Assembly (NCBI GenBank): GCA_002482865.1
Contig: DLGU01000140.1
Location: 1-6,628 of the forward strand
DNA: 6,628 bases
DNA from: Porphyrobacter sp. UBA7686
GTDB lineage: Bacteria; Pseudomonadota; Alphaproteobacteria; Sphingomonadales; Sphingomonadaceae
Direction: 5' to 3'
In this document: positions 5,637-6,628 of the stretch, one piece after another
Layout of the letters: each line of letters opens with the position of its first letter
Numbering within the stretch: the first letter of the stretch is position 1
Position numbers and translations under genes: made by a program
The notes under the pieces: generated by a model
Seen by the model: the letters and a program-made list of their open reading frames with translations, nothing else
Database searches by the model: none
What the model was told of the DNA's origin: nothing

Positions 5637-6628
5637 ATGGCTACCGCAATTGCTCCCTCAACGCCCCTGCGCAAGGCGCTCGGAGAGACCGAGCTGCTGT
5701 GGATGATGGCGATGCTGATGGCGCTCAACGCCTTCGGGATCGACGCGATTCTCCCCGCGCTCGATGCGCTGGCGGCCGATCTTTCGGTCTCGGGCAATGA
5801 CCGGCAATTCGTGATTGGCGTGTTCCTGCTGGCTGGCGGCATCGGTTCGCTGGTGCCGGGCGCGCTGGCTGACCGCTTCGGGCGGCGGCCGATCCTGCTG
5901 GGCGCGGTTGCGGTCTATATCGTGCTCTCGATCCTCTCCGCGCTGGCGCCCACCTATGACGCGCTGATCGCGGTGCGCGCCGCGCAGGGCTTCTTTGCCG
6001 CCGGGATCGTCGCCCTGCCGCCCGCGATCATCCGTGACCGCGTGGGCGGGGACAAGATGGCGCGGATGATGAGCCTGATCTTCGTGATCTTCCTGATGGT
6101 CCCCGCCATCGCACCGACCATTGGCGAAGGCATCCTGCAAATCGGGAGCTGGCGCGCGATCTTTGGCGCGATGGCCGTGCTGGGCGTGGTGATGGGCACG
6201 TGGGTCTATCTCCGCCTGCCCGAAAGCCTGACCGACGAAAACCGCCAGCAAATCCACCTGCGCACCATCGGCGTGAACATGGGCCGCGCGCTCGCCCTGC
6301 CGAGCACCTTTGGCTACGTCATCGGTTCCGCGCTGGTGTTCGGCGCGCTGTTCGGCTTCATCAATTCCTCGCAGCAGCTCATCACCGAGACCTTCGGCGC
6401 GGGCGACATCTTCCCGCTGGTCTTCGCGATCTGCGCCGGGTCGATGGCGTTTGCCAGCTGGTCGAACTCGCGCATCGTCGAGCGTTTCGGCGCCCGCCGG
6501 GTGAGCCACACCGCGCTGTTCGCCTTCATCGCGGTGAGCGCGGTGCAGGTGATGTTCGCTTTCCAGCCCGAGGAGCACTTGTGGGTGTTCGTGCCGCTGA
6601 TGGCGACCAACATGGCGCTGCTCGGCTT
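5637..6628 (+). CDS. MFS drug/metabolite exporter, Bcr/CflA (DHA1) type, C-terminus cut off
   Basis: The first 330 codons of a major facilitator superfamily proton-coupled exporter; the frame is still open at the window edge, where roughly 70-80 residues are missing compared with the usual 400. Visible family marks are the first helix ending FGIDAILPAL (33-42), motif A GALADRFGRRP at 75-85, RAAQGFFAAG (114-123), and the motif C region VPAIAPTIGE (155-164), followed by SWRAIF (171-176), typical of Bcr/CflA proteins. The loop at about 194-215 separates the two halves, and a motif-A-like ERFGARR (282-288) follows helix 8. Two in-frame starts exist. ATG 5637 has AAAGG 7 nt upstream and is preferred. 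ATG 5586 would add 17 hydrophilic residues (MRKEQWSSGEPL...) without a ribosome site, unless the mRNA is leaderless. It is divergent from dinB. Substrate unknown; multidrug, sulfonamide or bicyclomycin-type export is family-level inference only. Confidence 0.9.
   Translation, partial: MATAIAPSTPLRKALGETELLWMMAMLMALNAFGIDAILPALDALAADLSVSGNDRQFVIGVFLLAGGIGSLVPGALADRFGRRPILLGAVAVYIVLSILSALAPTYDALIAVRAAQGFFAAGIVALPPAIIRDRVGGDKMARMMSLIFVIFLMVPAIAPTIGEGILQIGSWRAIFGAMAVLGVVMGTWVYLRLPESLTDENRQQIHLRTIGVNMGRALALPSTFGYVIGSALVFGALFGFINSSQQLITETFGAGDIFPLVFAICAGSMAFASWSNSRIVERFGARRVSHTALFAFIAVSAVQVMFAFQPEEHLWVFVPLMATNMALLG

Noticed and set aside
4753..5706. 317-residue open frame on the plus strand opposite dinB
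   Set aside because: It mirrors the conserved dinB coding sequence, has no family motifs of its own, and runs into the start of the MFS gene in another frame.
5658..6578. 306-residue open frame on the minus strand opposite the MFS gene
   Set aside because: Low-complexity His/Arg/Asp/Gln-rich translation typical of the antisense of a hydrophobic membrane protein gene; no independent evidence.

Overview
The window comes from a GC-rich (roughly 64-65% by eye) bacterial chromosome. It is most likely an alphaproteobacterium of the Sphingomonadales, near Erythrobacter/Porphyrobacter. That placement is inference from codon use and from the style of the proteins (a compact Pgl with a DDR motif, a basic-headed NUDIX protein, a DinB of the IIHVDMDAFFASVEQRD type); no rRNA or other marker gene is present.

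Region 1 (1-2385, + strand) is a tightly packed three-gene run. It holds the 3' end of a beta-propeller phytase, a short PhoX/DUF839 phosphatase with a Tat signal and a possible lipobox, and a small polytopic membrane protein that looks like a GDT1/UPF0016 relative with decayed acidic motifs. The first two genes point to extracytoplasmic release of phosphate from organic phosphorus. The third may be co-transcribed with them.

Region 2 (2386-4130, + strand) holds dps, which has its own AT-rich upstream region and a textbook Shine-Dalgarno sequence. It is followed by a GC-rich hairpin lying almost on top of the start of a compact 6-phosphogluconolactonase gene, which overlaps a NUDIX hydrolase gene by one base (TGATG).

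Region 3 (4131-4386) is a non-coding gap between convergent genes. It contains a 32-bp inverted repeat (31/32 matching) whose arms enclose 80 bp, probably an intergenic repeat or miniature mobile element that may also act as a bidirectional terminator.

Region 4 (4387-6628) has dinB (DNA polymerase IV) on the minus strand and, divergently, the first 330 codons of a Bcr/CflA-type MFS exporter running off the window. The dinB/MFS intergenic region has two GAAC half-sites spaced 8 bp apart, one base off the alphaproteobacterial LexA consensus.

No tRNA, rRNA, CRISPR array, transposase or prophage gene was seen. Most of the window is ordinary chromosomal content. The items most worth a second look are the degenerate GDT1-like protein, the 144-bp inverted-repeat element and the hairpin between dps and pgl.
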